DNA from: Phyto melanocephala
Lineage: Eukaryota > Arthropoda > Insecta > Diptera > Rhinophoridae
DNA: 64,000 nt
Direction of reading: 5' to 3'
Assembly: GCA_941918925.1 (NCBI GenBank)
Contig: OW799233.1
Coordinates: 128,302,833 to 128,366,832 of the forward strand
The translations under genes and the position numbers were made by a program. The number at the start of each line of letters is the position of its first letter. The stretch's first letter is position 1. Below the pieces are notes generated by a model. It was not told the DNA's origin. It saw nothing but the letters and a program-made list of their open reading frames with translations, and searched no databases. Below are positions 1 to 10,859 of this stretch, one piece after another.

Positions 1-89
1 ATTTAATCAATAAGCATAAACAACAATACAACACGAAACTGAATAATGAAGAGAATAAAATAAATTTTATTTTCTGACGGAAAATAAAA

Positions 90-700
90 CTCCTTAACAA
101 GGCACTTGTTCATCAGGTAATCGGAACTTTGTTTTTAATATTTTAATTCGAACTTCTTTTTAAAACTTTTATTACAATATTTATTAGATTTTTAATACTG
201 GCTTCAAGTTCATATAATTTTTAAACGGTTTTACTTATGAAGGAATTAAATTTTGTTTGTGATAATAAAAGAATACCCTGAAAAAGTACGTTTTTTACCG
301 ATACTGGCTGAGTGGAATGTATTTTCGAAACCAGCTGAGATTGTTATTATACCCTTCATAAAGAATACAAAAGTCATTTCCGATCCCGAAAAGTTTATAT
401 TTTCTGAAAGCTTATATGTATGCTTATATGTATGTTGAAATCAGTTTTTAAGCCCCTCCGACATCAACATGACCCGTTTTGTTGTATCAAAATATCAGAA
501 ATATTCGCGAGCAGATCGGTATTGCAAACCAGCACAATCGCCCCATAACTTTCTGAGATATGAGCAAATTTCCCAGAATGACCTAGTTAGCCTCTGCAAG
601 CCCTTTTACTGGTTTTTTAAGTTTCCATACTTTTATACATTTTTATTTTATTATTATTATTTTTTTTTTTTTTTGAGAAATTAATTTTTGTTTATTCTCA
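90..700 (+). repeat. Degenerate DINE-1-like fragment and other repeat debris
   Basis: Positions about 345-570 carry the landmarks of the DINE-1-like family found elsewhere in the window: TATACCCTTC, a CATTTCCGA block, TCTGAAAGCTTAT, then GATCGGTATT and CGCCCCATAACTTTC. Both ends are missing. Positions 297-345 are repeated near 34553-34600. A piece near 105-125 (AAGGCACTTGTTCATCAGGT) resembles the terminus of the short TIR element seen intact at 31713. The two short open frames here are translations of repeat DNA, not genes. Confidence 0.5.
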
Positions 701-1070
701 TTTTTCCAAAATTTACCTAGAAAGAACGGGATCGCTCCTATTATCACAGAACAATTATTGACCCTCAATATTTATTTACTCAAAATTATGTAATTAAGAT
801 ATACTCTATCTATGTTTCTGAAATATTAAACAAATGTGAAACTTTGAGATAAAATAAATATTGAGTACATAAGAAAAAATGTGTAGACTAGTCTATATTA
901 ATAAGCATTGTAAAACCTTTAACTGTTCAACCCAAAAGTATAATTTAATTATTTAAACCTCTGAGCAACATGTTTTAACTAGAGTTGTAACAAAAGTTAA
1001 TTTAAGTCTTATCAGCCTAAATGTGAGTGTCTTTGTTATGTTTTTTGTTACCGTGTAATATTTTCGACAA
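701..1070. other. AT-rich DNA, nothing recognised
   Basis: No open frame with coding character, RNA gene or repeat terminus was seen in this stretch. Confidence 0.5.
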
Positions 1071-1073
1071 TAA

Positions 1074-1208
1074 GTTCGTTCGTTTACCAAAAGTTTTTAC
1101 TGGACTTTACTGGATTTTTTACGTTATATAAGGAAATTTGTTAAAACGAACGCAATCCATTAAAGTCCAGTAAAAAATAGTCAACACTTTTGAGTAAACG
1201 AACGAACA
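1074..1208. repeat. Palindromic MITE-like element, GTTCGTTCG termini
   Basis: The two halves are inverted copies. The left arm begins GTTCGTTCGTTTAC and continues through TTTACTGGACTTTA; the right arm mirrors this and ends GTAAACGAACGAAC. The flanks ATAA on both sides could be a 4-bp target duplication, but the DNA is too AT-rich to be sure. Similar outer termini occur at 30991 and 31587 inside a P450 intron. Confidence 0.55.
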
Positions 1209-2110
1209 TAATGTAAAATTAATGAGAAATTGTCGTATTTCTTTCGTTTTCGACAACGCCACTCATAATAAGATCAAATATTTCATTGGAACAAACATAA
1301 AAGTTAATTTATAATTTTATAAATAATTGTTAATTCATTATTATATTTGACAAGAACATAATTAACACAATTAAAAAAAAAAATAAAAAAAAATCTCCAT
1401 GTTTGTTAGCACTAGTTAACTAATCACACTGCAAGCAACACTTTTTACTAACCCAATAAACCTCAAACTATTCACAAGTATAATAACCAAGTTTCACTTT
1501 TAATGGTGGCATTGAATAATATTATTTTAATAAATATACATACATATCACATACATACTATATATTTAAAACCATGTTGTTATAAAATTTCTGTTGTTAA
1601 AAAGCGGGAAATGTATGTACTCAAAGCTTTTCAAATAGCGTTAAATAATATACAATATTTTCTCTAAAAATTAAAAAAAAAAAAACTTTTATTTTAAATT
1701 GCTTTGTAATATTTTGAACAAAAATCTAGAAGTCAAACACCATTTTTCAATAAAATATAAATACATATGTATATCAGATTTTCGATATTTTGAAGTTTTC
1801 GAAAATTCAAACATAATTTAAAAATTTTTTTATTACAAAAGAAATTGCTTGTTTTAAAGCAGGGCATGACAAAAATAGAAAATAATTCAGAAATTAATTG
1901 TTTGATTGCACTTAAAGAACTTGAAACATTTGTGTGTTGTTTATTAAAGCAGCTAATACACGGCATGTTTTTGACATCTGACTTGATAAATTCCAGACTG
2001 ATAAATACGAACATGTCGTGTGTTACCTGTAAAACATTACTTCTGTAAAAAACATGTGTTGAGACATCTGACATAATTTCAATTAGAGTGCGCTCTATTT
2101 TCTTTTGTCG
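1209..2110. other. AT-rich intergenic DNA, no supported gene
   Basis: Short open frames on both strands overlap at about 1733-2116 but show no domain, codon bias or splice support. Poly-A runs and TACATA-type simple sequence are present. Confidence 0.45.
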
Positions 2111-2114
2111 AAAC

Positions 2115-2380
2115 ATATCGACCCCTGTGCGCGAAATTATCGTATGTTACGTTGTTTTAGAAATCGACTTTTTTATGCGAATTGATTCCACGTCCATTAA
2201 TCCATCTGCTGATAAAATATTGTAGAGAAAACTGTTTTAGTTATGGAGATAACAGTGTGTACATTTAATCGTATGTAGCAGTGTTATTTACGTTTTTATT
2301 TATTTAAAAGCAAGAAAAGCGCTCTCCTGTAAAATTTTGTTTTTGTAACATACGATGTTTTCGCGCACAGTGGTTGATAT
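2115..2380. repeat. MITE-like element with about 40-bp imperfect TIRs
   Basis: CTGTGCGCGAAA near 2124 and TTTCGCGCACAG near 2360 are the cores of an inverted repeat. It continues inward through ATCGTATGTTAC on both sides and outward through CATATC. The interior is AT-rich and non-coding. No clear target duplication was found. Confidence 0.5.
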
Positions 2381-3474
2381 GACATCAGCCGTTGGCAGAA
2401 ATCTCTGCAGTCATCGACGGTTGTCTGTAAAAGTACAATTTTGACAGACATGCATATTTACATATGTCGCACAATTTTTGCCTTAAAGGCAAAAAGTTAT
2501 AAATGAATAGATAAAATTAGAAAATAAAAAAAGGATTTTCTCACTCATAAGCTCGAATATTTAATTTTGAATAATTGCAATAAAAATACAAAATAACTTC
2601 TCAGTGTGCTTGCAAATCATTAAAACATAAAAACATGCACCATACACCTCTCTGTTACAAGTTGAGAGCAATAAGCAATAAAGTGCAAGTTTTAAGGTTG
2701 TTTATACAATTAAAAAGGATTTCCATAGGTATTTTTAGCACAACTTGTTTTGATTCATAGCTTCGTTCAGTACACTTGAAAACATTTAAGGTTTTTTTAA
2801 ATTAATATTTAAGAAATTTTTGATACGCGTTTGCTTTGTGCAAGACTTGCTTATTCAGTACTGCGCTGCCTCTAAGCCTATGGATTGTCAGACACACAAC
2901 TCAACTCTAAACTGACGTAGTTTAGCTCAGTTCATCTGTGTGATGTGAAAAAAATGTTGCAAGTAAATTATCGAATGTTGCAAGTATTGAGTACGTTAAA
3001 AAATTTGTGTGCTAGTAATTTAAATTGAAATTATTTTTCCTGACATGTTGGTTGTAGAAATGTTTTTTACCCAGCAAATGTAAATACTCCAGCAAGTTCG
3101 TAATCTGTGCAATATGAATGACGAGCTCTGTTTTATTGTTCAAGCCAAACTTCAAATCGCTTTTCATTTTAGATGTTCATTGGTGACATTTATATCATTA
3201 TGAAAACTATTAAATAAATTCTTGAAAGCTTTTGACTTCAATCACTAGACGAGCATGTTATTTTAAAGCATTTAACACATTTAAAATTGTCTATGAGATT
3301 TAGCTATTTGATCGCTTAATAGAATTTTTTGGGCTTCAAAATTGATTTAAAACATTAATTCTAAGTACACCATTATAAATGAAACTGGGAATATTATTTG
3401 AATGTAACTCACTCACCTTATTTATAAAAAATATTATAGTATTACTTTTTGTGTTGTTTTAAACTCAATTTTAG
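2381..3474. other. Probable intron or intergenic DNA before the 3475 exon
   Basis: No exon was recognised. If the exon at 3475 is a terminal exon, this stretch is part of its upstream intron. It ends in a plausible polypyrimidine tract and TTTTAG acceptor. Confidence 0.4.
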
Positions 3475-3904
3475 ACTTGAGAATTTGGTTAAAACCCTAC
3501 AAGTTAATACATCATATCCCCCATCCTCAAGGACCACTGATAATAATCGACTACAACAGCAACAACATCAAGATATATTAAATGGTGATGGTGGAAGTAA
3601 TAATAATAATAAAATAATTGGTGGTAGTAGTAATGCTGGCGGTGTTGGTAGTAGTATTACTAGTGGTGAGGGCATTAAAAATACTAAACGTTCAACTGCT
3701 ACTGCTCCTACTGCATCTACTACTGCTAAAGCTAAGACTAATCATAAATGGGCAAAACACCATCAACAACAACTTAATAATCATCATCATGCGCAACAAA
3801 ACTATCAACATGGTGGCACAAATACTTCATCATCTGCAACAGCAACCATAAATACGAATTCGCCAGTTAAATTAAGTGTAGCTGGACCCATAACGGATTT
3901 ATAG
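3475..3904 (+). CDS. Last coding exon of an unidentified gene, Q/N/S/T-rich C-terminus
   Basis: An acceptor (TCAATTTTAG) precedes an open frame that runs 142 codons to TAG at 3902-3904. The exon starts on the third base of a codon, so it must join an upstream exon outside or near the left edge. Its first residues (LENLVKTLQVNTSYPPSS) look like ordinary folded or linker sequence. The rest is low complexity: a Q-rich run, a GGS/N-rich run, an A/T-rich run, then H/Q/N repeats, ending in GPITDL. That pattern is typical of C-terminal tails of Drosophila and calyptrate regulatory or neuronal proteins. An open frame on another strand phase (3618-3851) is a shadow produced by the trinucleotide repeats. 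The parent gene is not recognised, and the exon itself is inferred only from frame, acceptor and codon repeats. Confidence 0.5.
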
Positions 3905-5140
3905 TTTAAACATTTCAAAAATAAAAACATAAAAAAACCTAAAAAACTGACTCAAGGACGAGGCAGTGTACGAGTAACAGATTTTTAAAGAAAAGCGAAC
4001 AATAATAAATAACGACAAATGCAACGAGTTTATTGCAAAAATTAAATAATACTTTTATACATGTTTAATAACATTCGGAAAATTGGTAATGATCGTATAA
4101 AAAATGGATTTTTTTTTTGTTCTATAATTTGTGTTTAATTCCACTTATTTGTAAACTAATTCAAAAATGTAACTAATTTTTAGTAAAAAAAAAAGTGTGC
4201 AAAAAGTTTGTTAAGTTATTCTTTTTTTAAATGTTTCGAAGTAAAATTTATGTTTTTTTAAAGAAAATTAGCAAGAAAAAAAAGAAAGAAAGTACTATCA
4301 CCATCATGTTTTTTATCTGTCCTTTAACTTAAAGTTTAACTAACTGTAACCGTAATCAAAATATTTTAAATAATAGCCAGTATAATTAATATGTAGTTTT
4401 AATTGTTAACGTATCGTCGAATAATAAGTTATACATATGTAGTTAATAACATATTTAAATTTTTATCAATACTATTTAAAAGTTGCAAAAGTATCGCATA
4501 ATATTGTTAGATTTTTAAAGTTTTACATTTTAACAAAAAAAAAATATTACCACTAGATGTTAAAAATTTAAAGAAAAACATACTAACAAGATTTTCAATA
4601 GTTGTATTAAACACAAAATATCGAATACTAATCGAATTATGAAAAAAATGTTTTATATTTATTGTAAATCATTTATTCTGGCTTAAGTTCATTTTATTTT
4701 AATTTAATTTTAAAAAATGTTTTAGAAAGTTTACTAATTTAGAAAAATTAACTTAAGCCAGAATAAATTATAGACAATAAAATTTAAATAAAAGGTTCGA
4801 ATAAATATTAATTTATAATTATAAAAAATGCTTTAAGTTTTTAGTTCATTTGAATCATTTAAAAATGGTGAAAACCTAAATTTATAATTTATTTGGCATT
4901 ATTTTAATAAAATTCAATTCTTGAAATATGTAAGTAAATTTATATGTATGTATATACATATATATTTGTTTCTATTTCATAAGAATGATTGCAGTAAATA
5001 GATTTTTATTTATATAAAAACATAAGTACATAAATTAACCATGTATTAAATATATTTTTAAGTGCCATTTTATTACAAAAATAATAAAATTAATTCATTA
5101 GTATTTTGGTTTATTTTCGTTTTATTGTTGTTCGATCTGA
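3905..5140. other. Probable 3' UTR and AT-rich flank
   Basis: Several AATAAA-type signals follow the stop at 3904. A small palindrome lies at about 4668-4773, with arms reading ATTTATTCTGGCTTAAGTT and its complement; a related half-site (ATTTATTATGGCTAAAGTTC) occurs near 34450. No other gene was seen. Confidence 0.4.
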
Positions 5141-5149
5141 TGCTTCTTT

Positions 5150-5430
5150 GAAGTTTAAAGGAAAAGTCAAAAACTGCAGTTTTTGTTTAATACCAAACAA
5201 AACATGAATTTCTCAGACTTAAAAATCAATAATTTTGTCTTAAACAGTTACGCATTATCATAATGTAACTTCTTTTGTAAAATTGCTTGTTAAACTGTTA
5301 TTTTTGATAATATTGCATTAAATTTTTGTGTCGTGGTGTATTTGTGTGAAATGTATTGAAATCACTGAAAAACTCAATTTCGTAAAAATAGGAGTTATTG
5401 CCTTTTTGCTTATGACCATGGATATGTTCT
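5150..5430 (-). repeat. Relative of the 22945-23200 MITE, reverse orientation
   Basis: The reverse complement of this stretch aligns by eye over roughly 250 bp with the element at 22945-23200. Shared blocks include TTTTTCAGTGATT, CGACACAAAAATTTAATG and ACAAGCAATTT. The terminus near 5390-5400 reads as a diverged GGCCCTAACTC motif. Confidence 0.55.
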
Positions 5431-5492
5431 ATTGAACTCGTTGTTTTTGCTATGATTTACCGTTTATTTATTTCATTGTCGATTTTTGTTTT

Positions 5493-6165
5493 TATACCCT
5501 TCCCTGTGGTGCACAAGGGTATATATAGCTTTGTCATTCCGTTTGTAATTTCTACAATTTTCATTTCCGACCCCATAAAGTATATATTTTCTGAAAGCTT
5601 ATGAATAGAGGAGTCGATTAAGACCGACCGTCTGTCCGTCTGTCCGTGTGTTGGTTAAAATCAACTTTTAGAAGCAACTATATGTTCCTCAGATCTGTGT
5701 ATGGTATCAATCTGTTGGAAATATCCAGGAATGAATCGCTACTGAAATTCAGCACAATCGCCCCATAACTTTCTGAGATATGAGTAAAAAACCACGACCA
5801 CCACGTTTTTTTTCACAATTACAACAACAACATACATACATATATACTGGTTAGAGTAAATGTGGCACCGAATCCCAGCTGAGCTAAAAAAAAATTTTTT
5901 TATGTTATATATTATTTATATTTTTTTATATATTTATTTTTAATTTTTTTTTATATATTTATTTTTAATTTTTTTTATATATTTATTTTTAATTTTTTTT
6001 TAAATTTTATTTTTGTAATTTTTTTTGTTGTTTTTTTTTTTGTTTTTTTTTTTTTTGTTTTTAATATATTTTTTTTGTGTTTTTTTTTTTAGAAACATAC
6101 ATACGTAAACTCAATTTATAATTTTACAATGGTATTTTTTTAAATGTATGTTTTTTACATGTACA
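5493..6165 (+). mobile_element. DINE-1-like (Helentron-associated) element, 3' end missing
   Basis: The 5' end reads TATACCCTTCCCTGTGGTGC followed by ACAAGGGTAT, an inverted repeat characteristic of DINE-1. It is followed by TTTCCGACCCCATAAAGTAT, TCTGAAAGCTTATGAATAG, GTCGATTAAG and repeated TCTGTCCG. These blocks and their order match Drosophila DINE-1/INE-1 as I know it. An AT microsatellite (5886-6090) separates the 5' block from a 3' portion that stops before the usual terminal hairpin. Confidence 0.7.
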
Positions 6166-6730
6166 TATGTACATGTTTAATTAAATAAATAACTAAGTTT
6201 TAGGGGATTTACCCAAAACAACAGTGACAACATTTAGATAACTCACACAATATTCACGCAATTTTGAAAACGTTAATTTTCACTATTGAACAGGTCTTTT
6301 AAAATAAGTATCCTATTTAAGGTAAAAATTAATTGCACATAAAGAATGCAGAAAACATATTTCAAAAAAAAAAAGAAAACGTCATAATTTCATGTTCTAT
6401 TTTGTTATTTAAAGTGCATATTTTATTTTTTTATTTTATTTATTTATTTTTATCACATAGTCTATTTAATCTATATGTCCTTAAACTACTTCGGTGTGAC
6501 CTAGCTATTTTCTATCGTATCAAGGACATTTTTTCGCGATGAAATTTCTCGTTTGTATTCATTAGTATTTATATAATTTGCATACTATAAAATTGTTTAA
6601 TTATTTATCGAATTTATAGGGATTCCTGCTTTTGATGGACCATGTTTTTTTTATTTTTCACACTTTTTTTAAAGGCTAAGGAGCCAAAAAACTAATCAAT
6701 TTATAATAAATCTTTAATATTTATTCCTTC
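6166..6730. other. AT-rich spacer between DINE-1-like elements
   Basis: The open frame at 6333-6542 is lysine- and leucine-rich low complexity with no gene support. Nothing else was seen. Confidence 0.4.
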
Positions 6731-6733
6731 TTT

Positions 6734-7704
6734 TTATACCCGCCGCCAAAAAAATTATTGAGGTATATTCATTTTGTCATTCCGTTTGTAAGACATCGAA
6801 ATATCAATTTTTAGACACCATAAAGTATATATACTCTAAATCGGGGTTTTATTTTATGACGATCTAGTTATGTCCGTCTGTTGAAAGCACGAAAGAGGTC
6901 GCACCGAAAAAGCTAGGTGGCTCAAATTTTGCCAGAATCTTTCTTAAAGACAAGGTTTGATTTGTACTGAAAATGGGCTAAATCGAAATATTAGGAAGAG
7001 AGTTATAGCGCGTAATGCAAGAGTAGGTCGAAAAAACCGTGTCCTTCCAACATCGAATAAAATGGAATTGTGTCCAAACGCATTAACGTAGAGTCATGAA
7101 ACTTCGAATATATATTTCCTGGGTAAAAACAATATTTTTCCCCGAAAATTGCATAAATCTATACATTAGGAAAGGAGTTATAGATCAAAACGTACGAAAA
7201 TTTATACAGCGCAGTGTATTTTTCAGTATTTTCAAAATTTAAAATGAAATAAAAGTAGCAAAATTAGATGTATGATTCTGAAATTTTGCAACCATTGCTT
7301 TTTAGTCAAAGGCTTTGTTCTAACGGAAAATAAATGTGACACGCCCACATTTACGCCCACTTCCCATATAACGTTTTACCTCAAATTCATATAATTTCTC
7401 TATGAAAAAATATTTTGGAAGAATAAAGGACTATATAGATATATCTAAGTTATATTTATTAGCAGAAAATTTATTAACACGCCTACTTTAATGCCCACTT
7501 TCAGTGAAAGACTAAAATTTTGAAAACATTTTACTTGCATTTTGAAGTTATACAAAGACAGTGATACATATTTTAGTATAAAGAGATTATTGCATAGCGA
7601 TTACTGTTAATAACAAAATAATAAATTCTGTGCCACAAAAGTACATCAAATTGGTGGTGGGTATAAAAGTTTCGATACAGCCGAATATAGTGCTTTTACT
7701 GGTT
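6734..7704 (+). mobile_element. DINE-1-like element, second subfamily
   Basis: It begins TATACCCGCCGCCA, has CATAAAGTATATATACTC and ATGTCCGTCTGTTGAAAG, and ends with GGTGGTGGGTATAAAAG, a decayed terminal hairpin and TATAGTGCTTTTACTGGTT. It shares the 3' tail and general plan with the TATACCCTTCAC subfamily, but the body differs. The body recurs at 17188-18745 and, in part, at 35212-35540. Confidence 0.65.
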
Positions 7705-9014
7705 GTTTTTAAATTATGTAATAAATTGTATTAGATTTTTAAGCTTTTTATTACAAAATAGAACGAATAAATAAATATGGAGCAAAAAAAAAATTAAAAA
7801 AGTAAATAAAACAAGTAAGAGCGCTATATTCGGCCGTGCCGAATCTTATATACCCTTCACAACGTGTAGTCATGCAATAACAGTAGTTTGTATCACCATT
7901 CATCTCATATGAAATACGTACATACATATAAAAAACATACATGTATAAAAACATCCCATTGTAAAATAATAAATTTACGTATGTATGTTTAAAAAAAAAA
8001 TAAAAAAAAAATTTAAAAACAAATTAAAAAAAAAATTAAAAAAAAATAATTAAAATATGTATATATAATAAATATAAAACAAAAAAAAAATAATAATAAT
8101 ATATATTTTATATTAAATAACAAAAAAAAAATTAAAAAAAAAAGTATAAAAAAAAAAATTTTTTTTGGGCTCAGCTGGGATTCGATGCCACGTTTTCTCT
8201 AACCAGTATACACGTTTGTATGTATGTATGTTGTTGTTGTTATGTTGTTTTTGTGAAAAGAAAAATCGAGGTGGTTGTGGGTTTTTGCTCATATCTGTTG
8301 TTTATGTACCGATATTTCTGATTTTCAATACCGATCTACTTCCGAATATTTCTGATATTTTAATACCTCACCGGGTCCAAGCGATGTCGGGGGACTTCAA
8401 AAAGTTGATTTCAACATACACACGGACGGACTGACAGAGCTTAATCGACTCCCCTATTCATAAGCTTTCAGAAAATATATACTTTATGGGGTCGGAAATG
8501 AAAATTGTAGAAATTTCACACGGAATGACAAACTTATATATCGTTAACTTAATACGAAAAGGCCCCAACTCATAATTTTTCGAAATCAATATTCTTACAT
8601 ATTTCGATAGACCATTACTAGATACACCTCCTCCAAAAAAGTCAGATAAATTTGGAAAAAAATACCGAAGTTATGGCCTAAAAACGAATAGCCCTAACTC
8701 ATCTGTAAAAACTTTCTAAAGAAAAAAGCCCTAACTCATTTTTGCTGAGAAAACAGCAACTAAGCATCAATTTTTATAATCTTTGTTGTTGTTTAGTGTT
8801 TGCTTTGCGCAATGTACTGCTTTTATATTATTTGTTTACTTTGATTGTGCATAGAGCATTAAATGGCCTTCAGCTGTTTTAATGCTCCCACCTGTTAATT
8901 ACGCCTTGGCATTTATGTGTGGTAATGAGTTTTAATTAAATGCCGTTATAAATTTATACTCTAAATTTTAGAGTAAAAGTGTGCAAAATAAAAAATATAA
9001 AAAGCTGAAAAACT

Positions 9015-9620
9015 ATGGATTTTGTGAAAGAAAATACTGATACTGATGCAGGAAAAACTAAAAATACTGAACGGATTAGAAGAATTATTCCGAAGCAACT
9101 AGAATGGCAGCGAAACATTAATCAAATGAAACGAATGAAAGGTGAAGAATATTCTGGATTATCAGACAATAGAGTTAGCCTAAAGCCGCCAAGACAACAA
9201 GGTGAGGCCTGCAAATCAAATTATTGCAAAAAAAGTGCACTAAGACATTGTTCTGAGTTCAGTGAGCCAAGCCGAAAAGAAATATTTACTATGTTTTGGG
9301 AAATGTCATGGAATCAGAGGCATCAATATGTCATAGGTCTAGTGTCCTTAGAAGAGAACAAACAAATATTTTGTGAAAATTCAACACGAGTTCAGTCTAA
9401 AGCATATTTTTTAAGACAAAATTTAAACCGAATGCAAGTTTGCCGCCAGATGTTTCTTTCAACATTAGGATTAAAAAAACTGTTCGAAATTGGATTAACT
9501 TCGGGGGAGGGCATGGCACAGTACTCAGTCCCGAAAAATATTCAAGCGCTGACATACAATCAAGAAAAGAGACTAATTAACGCAATAAGGAAAGACGCGC
9601 GTTTCTACAAAAATAGCTAG
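9015..9620 (+). pseudogene. N-terminal part of a transposase-like protein
   Basis: The open frame encodes 201 residues inside the 8542-10500 transposon. It has a basic N-terminus, a Cys-rich piece (ACKSNYC...LRHC at about residues 69-81) and VCRQMFLSTLGL at about residues 137-148. I associate the C..C...VC(R/K)xFFLxTL pattern with a widespread insect transposase-like family of uncertain name. After the stop at 9618 the same family's next block can still be read in a shifted frame as LPKMESHYCRK (about 9625-9660), so the gene continues but is frameshifted. The acidic catalytic core was not found, implying an internal deletion. The element is probably non-autonomous. Confidence 0.55.
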
Positions 9621-10117
9621 ATGAGTTACCAAAGATGGAATCACATTACTGCAGAAAACAAACAAACAAAATTATATTTCGAATCCAATTTTTCGACCTA
9701 CCAAGAGATTTATAAGCTTTATGTGGATAAATGTGCATCACACAAAAAAAGTGATGTGCGAAAATTGTCGTAACCAATTTTCGCAGATATAATAAAACAG
9801 TCAAATTATTCAATTTTTAAGCCTTAAAAAAGATGAATGCGATGATATAAAAGTTTCATATTCAAAACGTTGATTCAACTTCAGGTCGAAGTAGTGGCGA
9901 CCCTACTGTAAACGTGCTACGGGCATTAGGATACGACAACTCAGGATTAATTTATTTTAAAACAGATATATGTGGCGAATACGAGTTTCTACCCCAAAAA
10001 ACAAAGTCTGCTAATAAACCCTCTTTATACTTCAAAATTAGAAATCTCAAAAAAGAAGTGGCATCACTTACAAGATTTAAAAAAGTTGCTGCCCAAAGAC
10101 TGCCACCACTTTTATGA
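9621..10117 (+). pseudogene. Remnant of the C-terminal part of the same transposase-like protein
   Basis: Frameshifted coding remnants run from 9621 to about 9770. A second open stretch at 9914-10117 encodes 67 residues including ICGEYEFLPQKTK and ends in RLPPLL. Downstream to 10470 the element is non-coding with subterminal repeats. The spacing suggests most of the catalytic region has been lost between about 9770 and 9900. Confidence 0.45.
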
Positions 10118-10531
10118 AAATTTACCATATAAAAACTAATATATTATGAAGATTTTATTACTTTTCAATGTAATATGATTAAATTTTTTTTTAAATTCCT
10201 TGTTTCTTTGCCTAAAACATGAATTTCTTTTAAATTAATTTTTGTGTTCGTTAAAAAAAGCCCCAACTCATTTTTTTTTTTCAGAATATACAACAACAAA
10301 AAGACCTTACTCATATTAATAAATAAAAAATAAAAAGAAAATAAAAAAAATAATATAACACTAAATTTGTAAAGTGTTTTTAATAAAAATTGCGTTTAAA
10401 AAAATTTTGTATCAATATTGCATCTTTTTTTATTTAGTTTTTTCCTCCTCCTGCAAACTATGAAAAACATGAGTTAGGGCCTTTTCGTATTAAGTTAACG
10501 ATATACCCTTTTTCACTGTGTGAAGGGTATA

Positions 10532-10859
10532 AAAATTGTTTCAGTCTGATGTGTGATAGGAGAAATTTGATTTAAAATTATAACAAGTAAAACTTTGCTG
10601 GATTCAATAAAGAAAAATTTATCACAAACATAAAAAACCTACTTTTATCAGATTTAAAAAACACAAATTTCAATTTAAAATAAAAACACTGCCGTTAAAA
10701 AAGGTATTCAAATTAAAAAAAAAAACAAGTCTAAATACGCTATTTGGATAAAATTTTATACATACCTTTATTTTTAAACAAATAATGATTCCATGATTAA
10801 AGTAATTTTTCTGTGTGCTTTAAATTAACCTTTTAAATTTCAGAAGGTATTTAATTCAG
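10532..10859. other. 3' flank of the endonuclease III gene
   Basis: AT-rich DNA downstream of the minus-strand stop codon at 10860; it would hold the 3' UTR and polyadenylation site. No repeat terminus was recognised. Confidence 0.4.

Larger units (their letters stand above)
8542..10500 (+). mobile_element. TIR DNA transposon of unassigned superfamily, decayed transposase
   Basis: The element has 32-bp terminal inverted repeats with one mismatch, starting CGTTAACTTAATACG and reaching GGCCCYAACTCAT. It is inserted in a DINE-1-like copy and flanked by ATAT on both sides, consistent with a 4-bp target duplication, although the AT-rich site leaves 2 or 4 bp possible. The motif GCCCYAACTCAT recurs several times near each end (about 8559, 8690, 8729, 10259, 10303 and inverted at 10474), as expected for transposase-binding subterminal repeats. 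The interior carries fragments of one protein (see 9015 and 9914). Sola-type elements also give 4-bp duplications, but I could not assign this one. Confidence 0.75.
7811..10531 (-). mobile_element. DINE-1-like element split by a TIR transposon
   Basis: On the minus strand the 5' end lies at about 10531 (TATACCCTTCACACAGTG, then AAAAAGGGTAT). The 3' end lies at 7811: the hairpin TTCGGCCGTGCCGAA at 7829-7843, followed by the terminal CTCTTACTTGT. The body at 7844-8541 contains the standard blocks and an A-rich microsatellite at 7988-8160. The element is interrupted at 8542-10500 by an unrelated transposon, so it is the older insertion. Confidence 0.7.

Noticed and set aside
1733..2116. 127-codon open frame on the minus strand
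   Set aside because: No domain, no codon bias, an overlapping frame on the other strand, and it runs into a MITE terminus.
3618..3851. Open frame rich in V and L
   Set aside because: Shadow of the trinucleotide repeats in the 3475-3904 exon.
8165..8434. 89-codon frame with [17 protein letters not shown], repeated at 32783 and 41681
   Set aside because: The same peptide recurs because it is the common body of DINE-1-like elements; no start, length or substitution pattern suggests a protein.
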